Below, piece after piece: positions 8,575 through 17,667 of a stretch of 64,000 bases of DNA. The stretch spans positions 4,464,001-4,528,000 of the forward strand of contig NZ_CP009241.1 in NCBI RefSeq assembly GCF_000758525.1, written 5' to 3'. The stretch's first letter is position 1. Each line of letters begins with the position of its first letter. The notes beneath the pieces were generated by a model, which did not search any database, had not been told where the DNA came from, and saw nothing but the letters and a program-made list of their open reading frames with translations. The translations under genes and the position numbers were made by a program. The DNA comes from Paenibacillus sp. FSL H7-0357 (lineage in GTDB: Bacteria > Bacillota > Bacilli > Paenibacillales > Paenibacillaceae).

Positions 8575-9330
8575 TCAGTCCGTCTCTACCCCTTCCGGTG
8601 CGCGCATTACATATCCGGTTCCACGTACGGTATGAATCAGCTTATTGCGATGGCCCTTGTCCACTTTCAACCGGATATGCCGGATGTAGACATCTACTAC
8701 ATTCGTATCCGCTTGAAAATGGTATCCCCAGACATGCTTTAGAATCTCGCCGCGGGGACAGATTTCCCCCAAATGCACGGCGAGGTAATACAGCAGATCA
8801 AATTCTTTGGGGGTCAGTGTAAGGGAATTTCCGTCCCGGCTAACCAGCCTGCGGCTGGGGTCCAGCACCAGTCCATCGACCTTAAGCCGTGTCTCATGGC
8901 CCCTCCGGTGTCCGGTGAGCCATAACAGATTCATTACCCTGCATTTGAACTCGCCTGCATGAAGCGGCTTCTTCAAGTATTCATTGCCGCCCGCCTCAAA
9001 AGCCGCAACTACCTCTCCTTCCGAATTGCCGCCGGATATGACTACTACTGGCAGAAACACGCCCCGTTCTCTAAGATCCGCAATAATTCCCCATCCCTCC
9101 CATCCTCGGGCATCGTACAGCTCTGTTAAGAGCAGTACGGGCTCCTCTCTGGACAGCATTAAGCGAAGATCTTCAAGATCTCCGCTTAATGCTGTTTGCA
9201 GTCCAAGCTCATGCAGAGTGAGCTCAATGAATTGATGCTCCTCTTCTCTCCTGGTTCTGTCTTCCGCAGATTCTTTACTGCCAAGGACTGCCCCGGGCGC
9301 AAACCATACGACTACCTCATTCATGGACAT
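8575..9330 (-). CDS. OmpR/PhoB-type regulator with a degenerate receiver domain
   Basis: An orphan winged-helix regulator of about 251 aa. The C-terminal DNA-binding domain is canonical (LTPKEFDLLYYLA, VDVYIRHIRLKVD, HTVRGTGYVM). The N-terminal receiver is degenerate: the acidic pair after strand 1 is absent (VVVWFAPGAVLGS), and the phospho-acceptor position reads LLLTELYD, so Thr replaces Asp. The lysine of the KKP motif remains. It is therefore expected to act without Asp phosphorylation. No histidine kinase is adjacent. Several in-frame Met codons (9345, 9330, 9324) compete; 9330 has the best ribosome binding site. Confidence 0.85.
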   Translation of the reverse strand: MSMNEVVVWFAPGAVLGSKESAEDRTRREEEHQFIELTLHELGLQTALSGDLEDLRLMLSREEPVLLLTELYDARGWEGWGIIADLRERGVFLPVVVISGGNSEGEVVAAFEAGGNEYLKKPLHAGEFKCRVMNLLWLTGHRRGHETRLKVDGLVLDPSRRLVSRDGNSLTLTPKEFDLLYYLAVHLGEICPRGEILKHVWGYHFQADTNVVDVYIRHIRLKVDKGHRNKLIHTVRGTGYVMRAPEGVETD

Positions 9331-9394
9331 CCCCGCCTCACTCATCGTTCGATAGCGGCCGCACGGCCGCAGATATTCATTAGATTTCCCGCAA

Positions 9395-9431
9395 AGCAAA
9401 GAGACCATTCCTCAGAAATGGTCTCTTTGCT
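9395..9431 (-). terminator. terminator between the Dabb gene and the regulator gene
   Basis: A perfect 15-bp inverted repeat (arms 9395-9409 and 9417-9431) with a 7-nt loop; the minus-strand 3' side is T-rich. Confidence 0.8.
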
Positions 9432-9446
9432 GACTTCTATTAACAA

Positions 9447-9749
9447 TTATTTCACAAAATCAATCTCCTGAAAGCCCGCCACCTCAGTGTCCCAGCGTTC
9501 ACGCACAAAAGCCTGATGACTGGGGTGATTATTATAGGCCTCGTAAGCCTCCTGATTATCGAACTCCATCGAGAAGCCAAAGTCATATTCACATTTGGCA
9601 CTCACCTGGCGCAGCACCTCAAAATTGCGCACCACCGGAATAGCGCTGAGAATATCCTCTCCGGCTCTCAGAAATGCCGCTGTTTCCTCAGAATTTACCG
9701 GATGTTTTAACGTAAAGATTGCCATGTGACGGATCGTTCCATTGTTCAT
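9447..9749 (-). CDS. Dabb-family (stress-responsive A/B barrel) protein
   Basis: A small 100-aa dimeric alpha+beta barrel protein. The family pattern is visible: IRHMAIFTLKHP at the start, a central CEYDFGFSMEFDNQEAYEAY and HPSHQAFV. Dabb proteins have varied or unknown roles. It lies 18 bp downstream of the ThiF-like gene on the same strand and is probably cotranscribed with it. Confidence 0.85.
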   Translation of the reverse strand: MNNGTIRHMAIFTLKHPVNSEETAAFLRAGEDILSAIPVVRNFEVLRQVSAKCEYDFGFSMEFDNQEAYEAYNNHPSHQAFVRERWDTEVAGFQEIDFVK

Positions 9750-9767
9750 TCTATCCTCTCCCCTTCA

Positions 9768-10838
9768 TTATCCGAAATACCGGTGATAAAAGCTGCGGGC
9801 TGCTGCAATATCACTGGTTCCATGAATCAAAGCTCGTCCATCAGTGAAAATGACCATGCGGTAAGGCCCATCCGTATAGGAGACAAGATAAGGATTGCTC
9901 TCTACCTTGCCGGCCCCCAGTCTGGACAGCCGGTCTGCCGTTTCCTGCAGATTCAGCTTCTGCCGCCGCGCCGGACGGATCTGCACGGTGTCCCGGCCAC
10001 AGAGCACATCGCTCCGTTCCGTATTCGCCGCTGTCAGATAAGGATAAACCGGCTGGCTGCCGCAGGACGGACAATCACTCTTCTTGGCAGCTTTGACACC
10101 GATCTCCTGATGTTCATTACGCCACACATCAAAGGTCAGCAGCTTGTTGCGAAGCTGTTCCTTCCGTCCTCCGAGCAGCTTCAGCGCCTCCGCTGTAGCG
10201 TTAGCAGTAACGAGCTGCACTGCCTGCGGCAGAATCCCCGCCGTATCACAGGTATCCCCACCCAGAGGTATAGTCCCCAGCAGGCAGTTCAGACATGGTG
10301 TTTCTCCAGGCAGTATCGTATAGGTAATACCATAGCTGCCTACGCAGCCCCCATAGATCCAGGGAATGCCGTACTTCATCGCCATATCATTTATAATTAG
10401 CCGGGTATCAAAGTTATCAGTACCATCCATGATGAGGTCCACGCCGTGAAGCAGGCTTTCCAGTTCTTCGGCACGCACATCCAGCACATGCGCTTCAACC
10501 TTTATTTCGGAATTGATGTTCTCCAGTCTGGCTTTGGCCGCTTCCGCTTTGGGCATACGCCCGATAGCGTCCTCCTCGGTGTACAGCTGCTGGCGCTGCA
10601 GATTGCTCCACTCCACATAATCACGGTCGGCAAGAATCAGGCGTCCCACTCCGCAGCGCGCCAGTGTCTCGGCAATCCCCGTGCCAAGCGCTCCAGCTCC
10701 AACAATAAGTACGCTGGAACGTGCTAGGCCCTGCTGCCCCTCTATCCCGAAAGGTGTAAAGCGTACCTGGCGTGAATATCGTCCATCCCGGCCTGAAGAA
10801 TGGACAGCAGACTCTTTTTCATGTTCATTATGGCTCAT
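9768..10838 (-). CDS. ThiF/MoeB/HesA-family E1-like adenylyltransferase
   Basis: A 356-aa E1-like enzyme that would adenylate the C-terminus of a sulfur-carrier protein (ThiS or MoaD type). The order is YSRQVRF, the nucleotide-binding VLIVGAGALG, DRDYVEWSNLQRQQL, the DGTDNFDTR segment and a zinc site of two CxxC pairs (CLNC and CPSC). A C-terminal extension of about 70 residues replaces the rhodanese domain found in some homologues and may be a small partner domain. No thi or moa genes flank it, so the carrier is unknown. Confidence 0.88.
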   Translation of the reverse strand: MSHNEHEKESAVHSSGRDGRYSRQVRFTPFGIEGQQGLARSSVLIVGAGALGTGIAETLARCGVGRLILADRDYVEWSNLQRQQLYTEEDAIGRMPKAEAAKARLENINSEIKVEAHVLDVRAEELESLLHGVDLIMDGTDNFDTRLIINDMAMKYGIPWIYGGCVGSYGITYTILPGETPCLNCLLGTIPLGGDTCDTAGILPQAVQLVTANATAEALKLLGGRKEQLRNKLLTFDVWRNEHQEIGVKAAKKSDCPSCGSQPVYPYLTAANTERSDVLCGRDTVQIRPARRQKLNLQETADRLSRLGAGKVESNPYLVSYTDGPYRMVIFTDGRALIHGTSDIAAARSFYHRYFG

Positions 10839-10861
10839 CCCGGAAACAACCCCCCATATTT

Positions 10862-10902
10862 AAAAGCCGGGGAACAGCACCAATAACATTGCTCTTCCCC
10901 GG
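10862..10902 (-). terminator. terminator after the ABC-F gene
   Basis: CCGGGGAAGAGC / GCTGTTCCCCGG arms followed by TTTT on the minus strand. Confidence 0.85.
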
Positions 10903-10916
10903 ACTTTGAAATTCAA

Positions 10917-12470
10917 CTATACAGATTGCGCCGACCACTGCTCAACATCCCAAGTCTTTGTCACCCAATCTTCGTAGAAATCAGGTTCATGAGATACGAG
11001 CAGAATGGTACCTTTGTATTCCTGCAGGGCACGCTTCAGCTCTGCTTTGGCGACGATATCAAGGTGATTTGTAGGCTCGTCGAATAAAATCCAATTGCTT
11101 TCGCGCATCATCAGCTTACATATACGCACCTTAGCCTGTTCCCCACCGCTCAACATGCTCAGCGGACGGGTAATATGCTCATTTTTCAATCCGCAACGGG
11201 CCAGATGGGCGCGCACTTCATGCTGATTGAGACTGGAAAATTCATTCCAGACATCATCAATCGGTGTAATGTTAGCAGCCTTAACCTCCTGCTGGAAGTA
11301 GGCAGAACTGAGGAAATCACCCAAGTACGTTTTTCCGCTGTAAGCGGGAAGCACGCCGAGTATCGTCTTCAGCAGCGTGGATTTACCTACACCGTTGCAG
11401 CCGACAATTGCAATCTTCTCCCCGCGTTCAATCGTCATATTCAGCTTTGGCAGCAGCGGACGGTCGTAGCCAATCTCGAAGTCGATGCCTTCAAATACAG
11501 TCTTGCCGCTGGCCCGGCTTTCCTTGAACGAAAACGTCGGCTTGGCCGCTTCTTCTGGACGTTCAATCCGTTCCAGACGGTCGAGCTGCTTCTCACGGCT
11601 CTTCGCCCGTCCCGATGTGGAAGCGCGCGCCTTGTTTCGCTGAATGAAATCCTCTTGCTTCTTAATGAACTCCTGCTGCTTCTCATAAGCATCAATATGC
11701 TGGTTCTTGTTCATGTCAGCCATATCAAGGAATTGCTCATAGTTGGCCGTATAGCGGGTCAGCTTGGCAAATTCAAGATGGTACACGACATTAACAACCT
11801 TGTTCATAAATTCAGTATCATGGGAAATCAGCAAAAAGGCATAAGGATACTGCTTCAGGTAGTTGGTAAGCCAGTCAATATGCTCCACGTCCAGATAGTT
11901 AGTAGGCTCATCGAGCAACAGCACATTCGGTTTCTCCAGCAGCAGCTTGGCCAGCAGCACCTTAGTCCGCTGTCCTCCGCTGAGCGAAGCGACATCACGG
12001 TCCAGGCCAATCGCCGTCAATCCCAGCCCGTTGCCCATTTCCTCAACCTTCACATCAATCAAATAGAAATCTCCGATATCCAGCTGTTCCTGGATTTCAC
12101 CCATCTGTTCCAGCAGCAGTTCCAGCTCTTCCGGAGAGGCATCGCCCATTTTCTCGGTAATCGCCATCATCTCATTCTCCAGCTCAAGCAGCGGCAGGAA
12201 AGCATCCTTCAGCACATCGCGCACGGTTTTACCCGGCGTAAGATTGGTATGTTGATCCAGATAGCCATAACGCACCTTGGGAGTCCATTCCACTCTCCCG
12301 CTATCCTTCAGCAAAGTTCCGGTCAAAATATTCATCAGCGTCGATTTGCCGACGCCATTCGCCCCCACCAGTCCAACATGCTCTCCGTCGAGCAGCCGGA
12401 AATTCACATTCTTGAAGAGCTGCCGGTCTCCGAAGTTGTGGGAAACGTCTTCTACTGTAAGTAAACTCAT
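10917..12470 (-). CDS. ABC-F family ATPase (translation factor type)
   Basis: A soluble protein of 517 aa with two ABC domains and no membrane segments, as in the ABC-F family that acts on ribosomes. Walker A motifs are GANGVGKST and GCNGVGKST, signatures SLSGGQRTK and MLSGGEQAK, and both DEPTN boxes are intact. The linker between the domains is charged (KKQEDFIQRNKARAS). The architecture resembles YkpA/YbiT more than the antibiotic-resistance members. ATG 12470 follows GGAGA. Monocistronic. Confidence 0.93.
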   Translation of the reverse strand: MSLLTVEDVSHNFGDRQLFKNVNFRLLDGEHVGLVGANGVGKSTLMNILTGTLLKDSGRVEWTPKVRYGYLDQHTNLTPGKTVRDVLKDAFLPLLELENEMMAITEKMGDASPEELELLLEQMGEIQEQLDIGDFYLIDVKVEEMGNGLGLTAIGLDRDVASLSGGQRTKVLLAKLLLEKPNVLLLDEPTNYLDVEHIDWLTNYLKQYPYAFLLISHDTEFMNKVVNVVYHLEFAKLTRYTANYEQFLDMADMNKNQHIDAYEKQQEFIKKQEDFIQRNKARASTSGRAKSREKQLDRLERIERPEEAAKPTFSFKESRASGKTVFEGIDFEIGYDRPLLPKLNMTIERGEKIAIVGCNGVGKSTLLKTILGVLPAYSGKTYLGDFLSSAYFQQEVKAANITPIDDVWNEFSSLNQHEVRAHLARCGLKNEHITRPLSMLSGGEQAKVRICKLMMRESNWILFDEPTNHLDIVAKAELKRALQEYKGTILLVSHEPDFYEDWVTKTWDVEQWSAQSV

Positions 12471-12614
12471 AAATTCTCCGTAAGCTCCTATCTATATTTA
12501 AAAATAAGCAGTATTCTGTCAATACATACAACGACCATTTTAGCACAAGTAAGCGCCAGCCTGAAATAGGAATTTAACTGAATGAAAGATCTATTGCAAT
12601 ATAATTCCATTCAT

Positions 12615-14117
12615 TTACGTTCTTTTCTGAAAAAAACCATAGCGTTTTTCAGAATTCTTCTTCACGCTTTCACTTAGCAGTTCATCCAGAACCTCCAGTA
12701 GCTTCCCTTTCCGTTGAAAAGGATCCTGCTGGAGCGGCAAACTGTATACCCTCCCAATACAAAGCGCCGATTCTAGCAGCAGCGCTGCAGATTTTCCAGC
12801 AAACGGCAGACAAATCCGCCACTGCGGCTGTGGTGCAAGCCCGCTGCGGCGCAGCCAGTGAAGAGTATCTTCCAGTCTCCATTCGGCTCCCGATGTAATC
12901 AGCATCGGAACATCGCTGGCCGTGAACGCCTCAAATGCACCCTCATATCCGCCTGTTCCAAGGTCAAGTACTATAAACTGATATCCCCTCTCCAGTATTT
13001 CTGTCATATTCCCATGTTCTGGACGCTGCCAGAAATGCAGCTCTTTCCATTCCAGAGGAAGAACTTTACTGGTGGGAAATCCCCCGGCCACCGGAAAATC
13101 AAACAGGCTGCGGATACGATCATAAACGGATGAATCCGGGCTGAAATCCACCCAGGCCGTCATCCCCCTCCTGGAAAGGCTGCTGGCCACTGCCAGAGAG
13201 GTATGTGTCGTGCCGAGGCCCGAAGCTGTCCCGAGCAGCGCCACAATGGTTGTTTTCCGTTTCGTCTCCGGGCCGGAAACCCGCATCTCCCGGAATGTGT
13301 AATTCTCAGCCGCTGCTTCAATCGGCTCCAGCGCACGTAGCACCTCCTCAGCGCTTTGATATCTTTCTTCGGGATGATGGCGCAGCAAACGTCTGATGAC
13401 AGGAATCAGTTTATCCGGAATTACCCGGCGCAGCTTGGCCTCCATGCCCGGTTGCCAGCGGCTGTATTGACCGGCAGAAGCCATATACAATATTAGCGCT
13501 CCCAAACCATAGAGGTCCGTGAAAGGCCCGCTCTGTCCGTTGCCGTATTGTTCCGGTGCGGCGAAGCCGACAGTCCCCAGCTTCTCGGTATCTTCACCTG
13601 CACCGCTTCTGTAGCTGCGGGCAATGCCAAAATCAATCAGCATCAGCGAATTCGTCCCGGTCAGCATAATATTAGAGGGCTTCAAATCACGGTAAATAAT
13701 CGGCGGTTGATGCCCGTGCAAATAACATAATACCTCCAGCAGCTGTTTGACATAGCTCATCAGCTGTTCAGTCTGTATCGGTACAGGATGCCCGGCCATA
13801 TACTGGCTAAGGGTCACACCTTCGATATAATCCATAACCAGATAACAATATCCTTCTTCATCCGGAGGGTAGAAGTCGGCAACTCTCGGGAATAGCTTGT
13901 GGTTCAGCGAGATAAGCATATCTGCTTCCGCCAGAACGGATCCGTAATTCCCTTCGCCTTCAAAGCACATGCTTTCCTTCACGGCCCAGCGTTTGCCCGC
14001 CAGCCGTATATCCTCCGCCAGATATACATAACTCATTCCGCCCGTACCGATTAAAGCAGTGATTTGGTACCTGTCTCCAAGAACCTGCCCCACAGCAAGC
14101 TTCGATTCGTAATTCAT
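12615..14117 (-). CDS. Ser/Thr protein kinase fused to a MinD/ParA-like P-loop ATPase domain
   Basis: A 500-aa fusion. The first ~285 residues are a complete Hanks-type kinase: glycine-rich loop IGTGGMSYVY, the VAIK-equivalent WAVKESM, catalytic YRDLKPSN, LIDFGIA, and the APE-equivalent AAPEQYG. After a short linker the C-terminal part carries GTASGLGTTHTS, a deviant Walker A of the MinD/ParA superfamily, then VDFSPD and FIVLDLGTGG strands. There is no transmembrane or PASTA region, so it is cytoplasmic. ATG 14117 has AGGAGG 8 nt upstream. The role is not known; the ATPase may be sensor, target or localisation module. Confidence 0.9.
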   Translation of the reverse strand: MNYESKLAVGQVLGDRYQITALIGTGGMSYVYLAEDIRLAGKRWAVKESMCFEGEGNYGSVLAEADMLISLNHKLFPRVADFYPPDEEGYCYLVMDYIEGVTLSQYMAGHPVPIQTEQLMSYVKQLLEVLCYLHGHQPPIIYRDLKPSNIMLTGTNSLMLIDFGIARSYRSGAGEDTEKLGTVGFAAPEQYGNGQSGPFTDLYGLGALILYMASAGQYSRWQPGMEAKLRRVIPDKLIPVIRRLLRHHPEERYQSAEEVLRALEPIEAAAENYTFREMRVSGPETKRKTTIVALLGTASGLGTTHTSLAVASSLSRRGMTAWVDFSPDSSVYDRIRSLFDFPVAGGFPTSKVLPLEWKELHFWQRPEHGNMTEILERGYQFIVLDLGTGGYEGAFEAFTASDVPMLITSGAEWRLEDTLHWLRRSGLAPQPQWRICLPFAGKSAALLLESALCIGRVYSLPLQQDPFQRKGKLLEVLDELLSESVKKNSEKRYGFFQKRT

Positions 14118-14152
14118 CCTCATTTCCTCCTTGTCCCTAGCCTGATACAAAC

Positions 14153-14232
14153 AAAAAAGAGGGAGAGCCACCGTTATACAAGCTTAACCCGGCGATTCGC
14201 CGGAAGCGTAGATAACGGGATGCTTTCCCTCT
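14153..14232 (-). terminator. terminator of the repair/methyltransferase operon
   Basis: A long imperfect hairpin on the minus strand (outer AGAGGGA / TCCCTCT, inner CCGGCGAATCGCCGG) ending in TTTTTTG. It closes the operon that begins upstream at about 19.3 kb. Confidence 0.85.
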
Positions 14233-14287
14233 AATAACTAAATTATTTATAGAATGAACTAATGCTGTTACCTAAACAAAGATTCAC

Positions 14288-15355
14288 TTAATACTTGATC
14301 ATATACAGTGTAATCTCGTCACGGTTATGAAACAGCTGCTTCGCCCGCTGAATCTGCATCCGTTCACCTTCAAACATACTGATGATTTCCTTAATCATCG
14401 CCAGTGGCTTCTTATGCATTAGCTTCACTGTAACAACCGCCGTTCCACCTGGCGTGAGACTGTGCAGCAGCCCCGTAACCAGCTTCGCCATCAGCTTGGG
14501 GCTCCAGCTCATATCGCAGACCAGCAGATCAAACTCGTTCTCGCGGAATTTCACTTCACCCGCATTTTTGCGCAGAATCTTCAGTCCCGGCTGATTGCGC
14601 AGCGATTCATGCATCAGTGCCGGGTCAACGGCCGTCACCTTGAGGCCGCGCTCCAGCAGGAATGATGTCCAGCCGCCCGGAGAAGCGCCAATATCGACCG
14701 CATTGCGAAAGCTGGAGAACGGAATGGCAAATTCCTTCTCCGCTTCCATCAGCTTAAACTTCGCCCGTGAAATTTGCCCATCCTCCTTGCGGAAACGGAT
14801 CATTCCGCCGTTCCAGCTGGACAGGTTGTCCTCAGGCCGGGATACTCCGGCATACAGCGCCTCTCCGTCTGCATATACAGATATAACCCACGCAGGCTCC
14901 TGTACGGTGAATTCCGCACCCAGACTCACGAGCTGCTCCTGCAGCCATTCCCGAAGCTCGCCGGGACTGTCCTGCCAGAAGGAGCTTCCGCCTTTGCGCA
15001 CATGCAGCGAAACCTTCTCGCCTTCCAATTCTTTGCGCCGGCTCAGATAGGCTACCAGCCGTTCCAGGGCAGACGGGTTGCCCTGATCCTGGAACTGCAC
15101 GGGCTGAATATGCCGCAGAAAGATCGGCAGGTTCTGCGCCAGCAGGCTGGATACCTCATCCGGCTCCGCCTCCAGTGTCGCCAAGAAGATCTCACCCGGC
15201 AGCAGCAGCGTACTCTTCACCGCGCCGAACAGGCGACGGAGCTCTTCCTGGGCATAAGGTGCAAAGCCGTGATTGGCGGTGCAGATATAACGTGAAAGGG
15301 TCTTTTCTTCCGGAGCAGCTGTCTGCTCACCGTTCTCTTGTATACTATCGTTCAA
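14288..15355 (-). CDS. FtsJ/RlmM-like SAM-dependent RNA 2'-O-methyltransferase
   Basis: A 355-aa protein with an N-terminal THUMP-like region (NHGFAPYAQEELRRLFG, then about residues 110-190) and a C-terminal Rossmann methyltransferase (VDIGASPGGWTSFLLERG). The K-D-K-E tetrad of 2'-O-methyltransferases is visible: SRAKFKL, LVCDMSWSP, VTVKLMHKK and DEITLYM. It resembles RlmM, which modifies 23S rRNA C2498 in E. coli; the target here is unproven. TTG 15355 is chosen because GGAGG from the end of the upstream ABC gene precedes it; that gene's TGA is at 15359-15357, so the two are coupled. Confidence 0.88.
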   Translation of the reverse strand: MNDSIQENGEQTAAPEEKTLSRYICTANHGFAPYAQEELRRLFGAVKSTLLLPGEIFLATLEAEPDEVSSLLAQNLPIFLRHIQPVQFQDQGNPSALERLVAYLSRRKELEGEKVSLHVRKGGSSFWQDSPGELREWLQEQLVSLGAEFTVQEPAWVISVYADGEALYAGVSRPEDNLSSWNGGMIRFRKEDGQISRAKFKLMEAEKEFAIPFSSFRNAVDIGASPGGWTSFLLERGLKVTAVDPALMHESLRNQPGLKILRKNAGEVKFRENEFDLLVCDMSWSPKLMAKLVTGLLHSLTPGGTAVVTVKLMHKKPLAMIKEIISMFEGERMQIQRAKQLFHNRDEITLYMIKY

Positions 15356-15356
15356 A

Positions 15357-16133
15357 TCATTTGCCTCCAGGTCTGATTTTAATCCAGGGACGACCGCTAT
15401 CCCATTCAACTTCTACGGGAATATCAAAAGTAGCCAAGATCATTTCTTTGGTTAATACTTCTTCTTTGGGGCCGGAGCCTGCCAGCTTTCCGTCACGGAT
15501 CAGCGCCACATGGGTAAAGAGCGGCACAATCTCTTCCACATGATGTGTAACGTAAACTACGGATACATCACGCTGCTTCAGCTTGTCGATCTCGGCGAGC
15601 ATTTTCTCCCGCTCGTAAAGATCAAGGCCAGCGCAGGGTTCATCCATAATCAGCAGCTTCGGCTCGGCCATCAGGCAGCGGGCCAGCATCGCCTTTTTGC
15701 GTTCTCCTTGGGACAAGGTGCCAAACGGATGATAGGCCATATCTCCGAGGTTCATCTCTTCAAGCAGCCTTTTCGCCTGATCCTGAACAGATTGTGGAAT
15801 CGCCTGATAAAATCGCAGATAAGCATAAGCACCGGTAGCTACCACTTCCCACACGGGGTCGGTGAGCGACAGCTTTTCCATCAGTGACGGGCCGATATAG
15901 CCGATTTCCTTGCGCACTTCACGCAGATCGCACTGGCCGTATTTATAGCCCAGTACCTCAACGGATCCGCTGCTTGGAAACAAATAACCAGTCATCATCT
16001 CCAGAATGGTTGTTTTACCGGAACCGTTCCGTCCAAGAATAACCCAGTTTTCGCCTTGCTTCATTTCCAGCGACACATCGTCAAGAATCTGGCTTTGCTC
16101 CCGTCTAAGGGTAAGATGTTGTAAAGATATCAT
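15357..16133 (-). CDS. ABC-type ATP-binding protein (YlmA/ModF-like)
   Basis: A 258-aa single ABC ATPase: Walker A GRNGSGKTT, signature GTLSQGERKK, Walker B LLIMDEPCAGLD, H-loop YVTHHVEE. No permease or binding protein is nearby and it lacks a second ABC domain, so its partner is unknown. It resembles B. subtilis YlmA, which is likewise without an adjacent permease. The ATG directly abuts the TAA of the thioredoxin gene, and its own stop overlaps the ribosome binding site of the next gene. Confidence 0.87.
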   Translation of the reverse strand: MISLQHLTLRREQSQILDDVSLEMKQGENWVILGRNGSGKTTILEMMTGYLFPSSGSVEVLGYKYGQCDLREVRKEIGYIGPSLMEKLSLTDPVWEVVATGAYAYLRFYQAIPQSVQDQAKRLLEEMNLGDMAYHPFGTLSQGERKKAMLARCLMAEPKLLIMDEPCAGLDLYEREKMLAEIDKLKQRDVSVVYVTHHVEEIVPLFTHVALIRDGKLAGSGPKEEVLTKEMILATFDIPVEVEWDSGRPWIKIRPGGK

Positions 16134-16472
16134 TTATGAGGTCACTCTCCTTATGTATTCCAGCACTTGTTCTACAGAACCCATTGCATAATGAATCTCC
16201 GGTTCAGAGCAGCGGTCCGCCGGGACCACCAGCAGTGCAGGGACACTTGAAATACGGTAGAGGTTCACGAGCTCCGGAAGCATGTTCACATTCCCGCCAG
16301 CCATTATCAAATCTTGGGGCAGCAGATGAGCCGCTACCTCCAGCATCCGCCGGGCAGCCTTACAGGTCCCGCAAAGCGGGGTATACAGAAAAACAGCAAG
16401 CGGTTCACGCCTCTGCTCCAGCAAACCCAGCAGCTCGGATTGATTCATTTCAGTAATTTCAGTCATATGCAT
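16134..16472 (-). CDS. thioredoxin-like protein
   Basis: A 112-aa thioredoxin-fold protein with the CxxC motif LCGTCKAARR near residue 36 and the cis-proline segment ISSVPALLVV. It lacks a signal peptide. It overlaps the end of the cyclic-phosphate receiver gene by 10 nt (or ATGA overlap if the second Met is used), indicating translational coupling. Substrates unknown; CGTC differs from the CGPC of housekeeping thioredoxin. Confidence 0.88.
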   Translation of the reverse strand: MHMTEITEMNQSELLGLLEQRREPLAVFLYTPLCGTCKAARRMLEVAAHLLPQDLIMAGGNVNMLPELVNLYRISSVPALLVVPADRCSEPEIHYAMGSVEQVLEYIRRVTS

Positions 16473-16807
16473 CCCGCTCCTGCAGCAATTTCCATTAGCT
16501 TCTCAGCTGTGATCGGTCCATAATGCAGTACGCTTCCCTCAGGTCTTGCAGCATACAACAGCTCATACATTTCTTTGCGGCCAGCTGCACTTGAGGTATG
16601 CAGATAGATCTCCCGGGGATACAAGCCTTCCAGCACGATTCGTCTGGCCACTTCAGCCCCGTTGTAATCTTCCGGCCCCATATCATAATCCAGCGACAGG
16701 ATACCGACCTCGCATTCACGCAAGAGCAGCAGACATTCTTCCGTTGTCCGGGCCAGTGTGAAGCCGGAAGGCAGCTTTCTTAGATCATCCATATAAATAT
16801 TTATCAC
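16463..16807 (-). CDS. cyclic-phosphate-processing receiver-domain protein (cREC)
   Basis: A 114-aa stand-alone receiver-like domain. It keeps MDDLRKLP at strand 1, LSLDYDMG at the Asp strand and an IYLHTSSAAGRKEM segment instead of the usual Lys loop. This pattern is that of the family proposed to hydrolyse cyclic phosphate ends of nucleotides or nucleic acids. GTG 16807 overlaps the TGA of the nfo gene (GTGA). Function in this family is predicted, not proven; next to AP endonuclease and glycosylase genes a repair or RNA-end role is plausible. Confidence 0.75.
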   Translation of the reverse strand: MINIYMDDLRKLPSGFTLARTTEECLLLLRECEVGILSLDYDMGPEDYNGAEVARRIVLEGLYPREIYLHTSSAAGRKEMYELLYAARPEGSVLHYGPITAEKLMEIAAGAGCI

Positions 16808-17667
16808 GGTCTGTCCTCCGCTTCATACCAGGCCAGCACGGCAGCAATCTCCTGGCGGTGGGTGCCGTCCGGCCCCTTTCCGGTTTCCAAGGCAACTGCC
16901 ATGTGACGGAAATGCTCTGAGGTCAGCAGCTTCCGCAGATTCTCTGCACCAATATGGCCTTGTCCGATCGGCGCGTGCCTGTCCCGGCGCAGCCCATAGG
17001 GATAAAGGGAATCATTCAGATGTACGGCAACGAGATGCGGCCAGTAATTCAGCGCAGCCCCCCGTTCCAGCAGTTCCTCCGTATGCTGCGGATTCCAGAT
17101 CCCCGATGCAAAAGCATGACAGGTATCAAAACAAAATCCGATCTTCTCCGGAAAGCGGCTAAGCTCGCGTACCTTAACCAGCTCTTCCAGCGTCATGCCT
17201 TCATTGCCATGATTCCCGGCCTGATTCTCAATCAGCAGTTTGGTCCGGCCATTCCAGGCGACCAGTGTGTCATTCATACATTGTATAATATTTTGATAGC
17301 CTTGTAACGGCTCTATTCCGGCAAAATGTCCGAAATGCACGACTATCCCCAGCGAACCGCAGGCCTCCGCGATTTCCAGATCATTCAGCAGCGACGCCAC
17401 CATGATCTCTCGGGAAGCCGCACCATTGGTACCGGCCGCCATATTCGTCGGGTAAGGAGTATGCGCGATAGACACGATTCCCTTCTCCCTGCAGAAGGCA
17501 GCGCAGTCCTCGGCATCCCGCCTGTCCACCGGCTTCAGCTTCAGACTGCGCGGATTCTTCGGAAAATATTGAAAACATGCCGCACCGCTCTCCCAGGCGA
17601 ACCGGGCCGCACGCCCGTATCCGCCGCGAATGCTGACATGAGCCCCGATTTTGGGGCTATTCTTCAT
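16804..17667 (-). CDS. nfo: endonuclease IV (AP endonuclease)
   Basis: A 287-aa zinc-dependent apurinic/apyrimidinic endonuclease of the TIM-barrel AP2 family. Metal-binding signatures are seen in order: IGAHVSIRGG, VVHFGHFAG, LLIENQAGNHG, GFCFDTCHAFASG, VHLNDS and the DRHAPIGQGHIG loop. The length is normal. The ATG overlaps the end of the Fpg-like gene by 11 nt, so glycosylase and AP endonuclease, consecutive steps of base excision repair, are made together. Confidence 0.95.
   Translation of the reverse strand: MKNSPKIGAHVSIRGGYGRAARFAWESGAACFQYFPKNPRSLKLKPVDRRDAEDCAAFCREKGIVSIAHTPYPTNMAAGTNGAASREIMVASLLNDLEIAEACGSLGIVVHFGHFAGIEPLQGYQNIIQCMNDTLVAWNGRTKLLIENQAGNHGNEGMTLEELVKVRELSRFPEKIGFCFDTCHAFASGIWNPQHTEELLERGAALNYWPHLVAVHLNDSLYPYGLRRDRHAPIGQGHIGAENLRKLLTSEHFRHMAVALETGKGPDGTHRQEIAAVLAWYEAEDRP

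Noticed and set aside
11175..12464. Long plus-strand frame opposite the ABC-F gene
   Set aside because: Antisense shadow of a well-conserved gene; no ribosome binding site.
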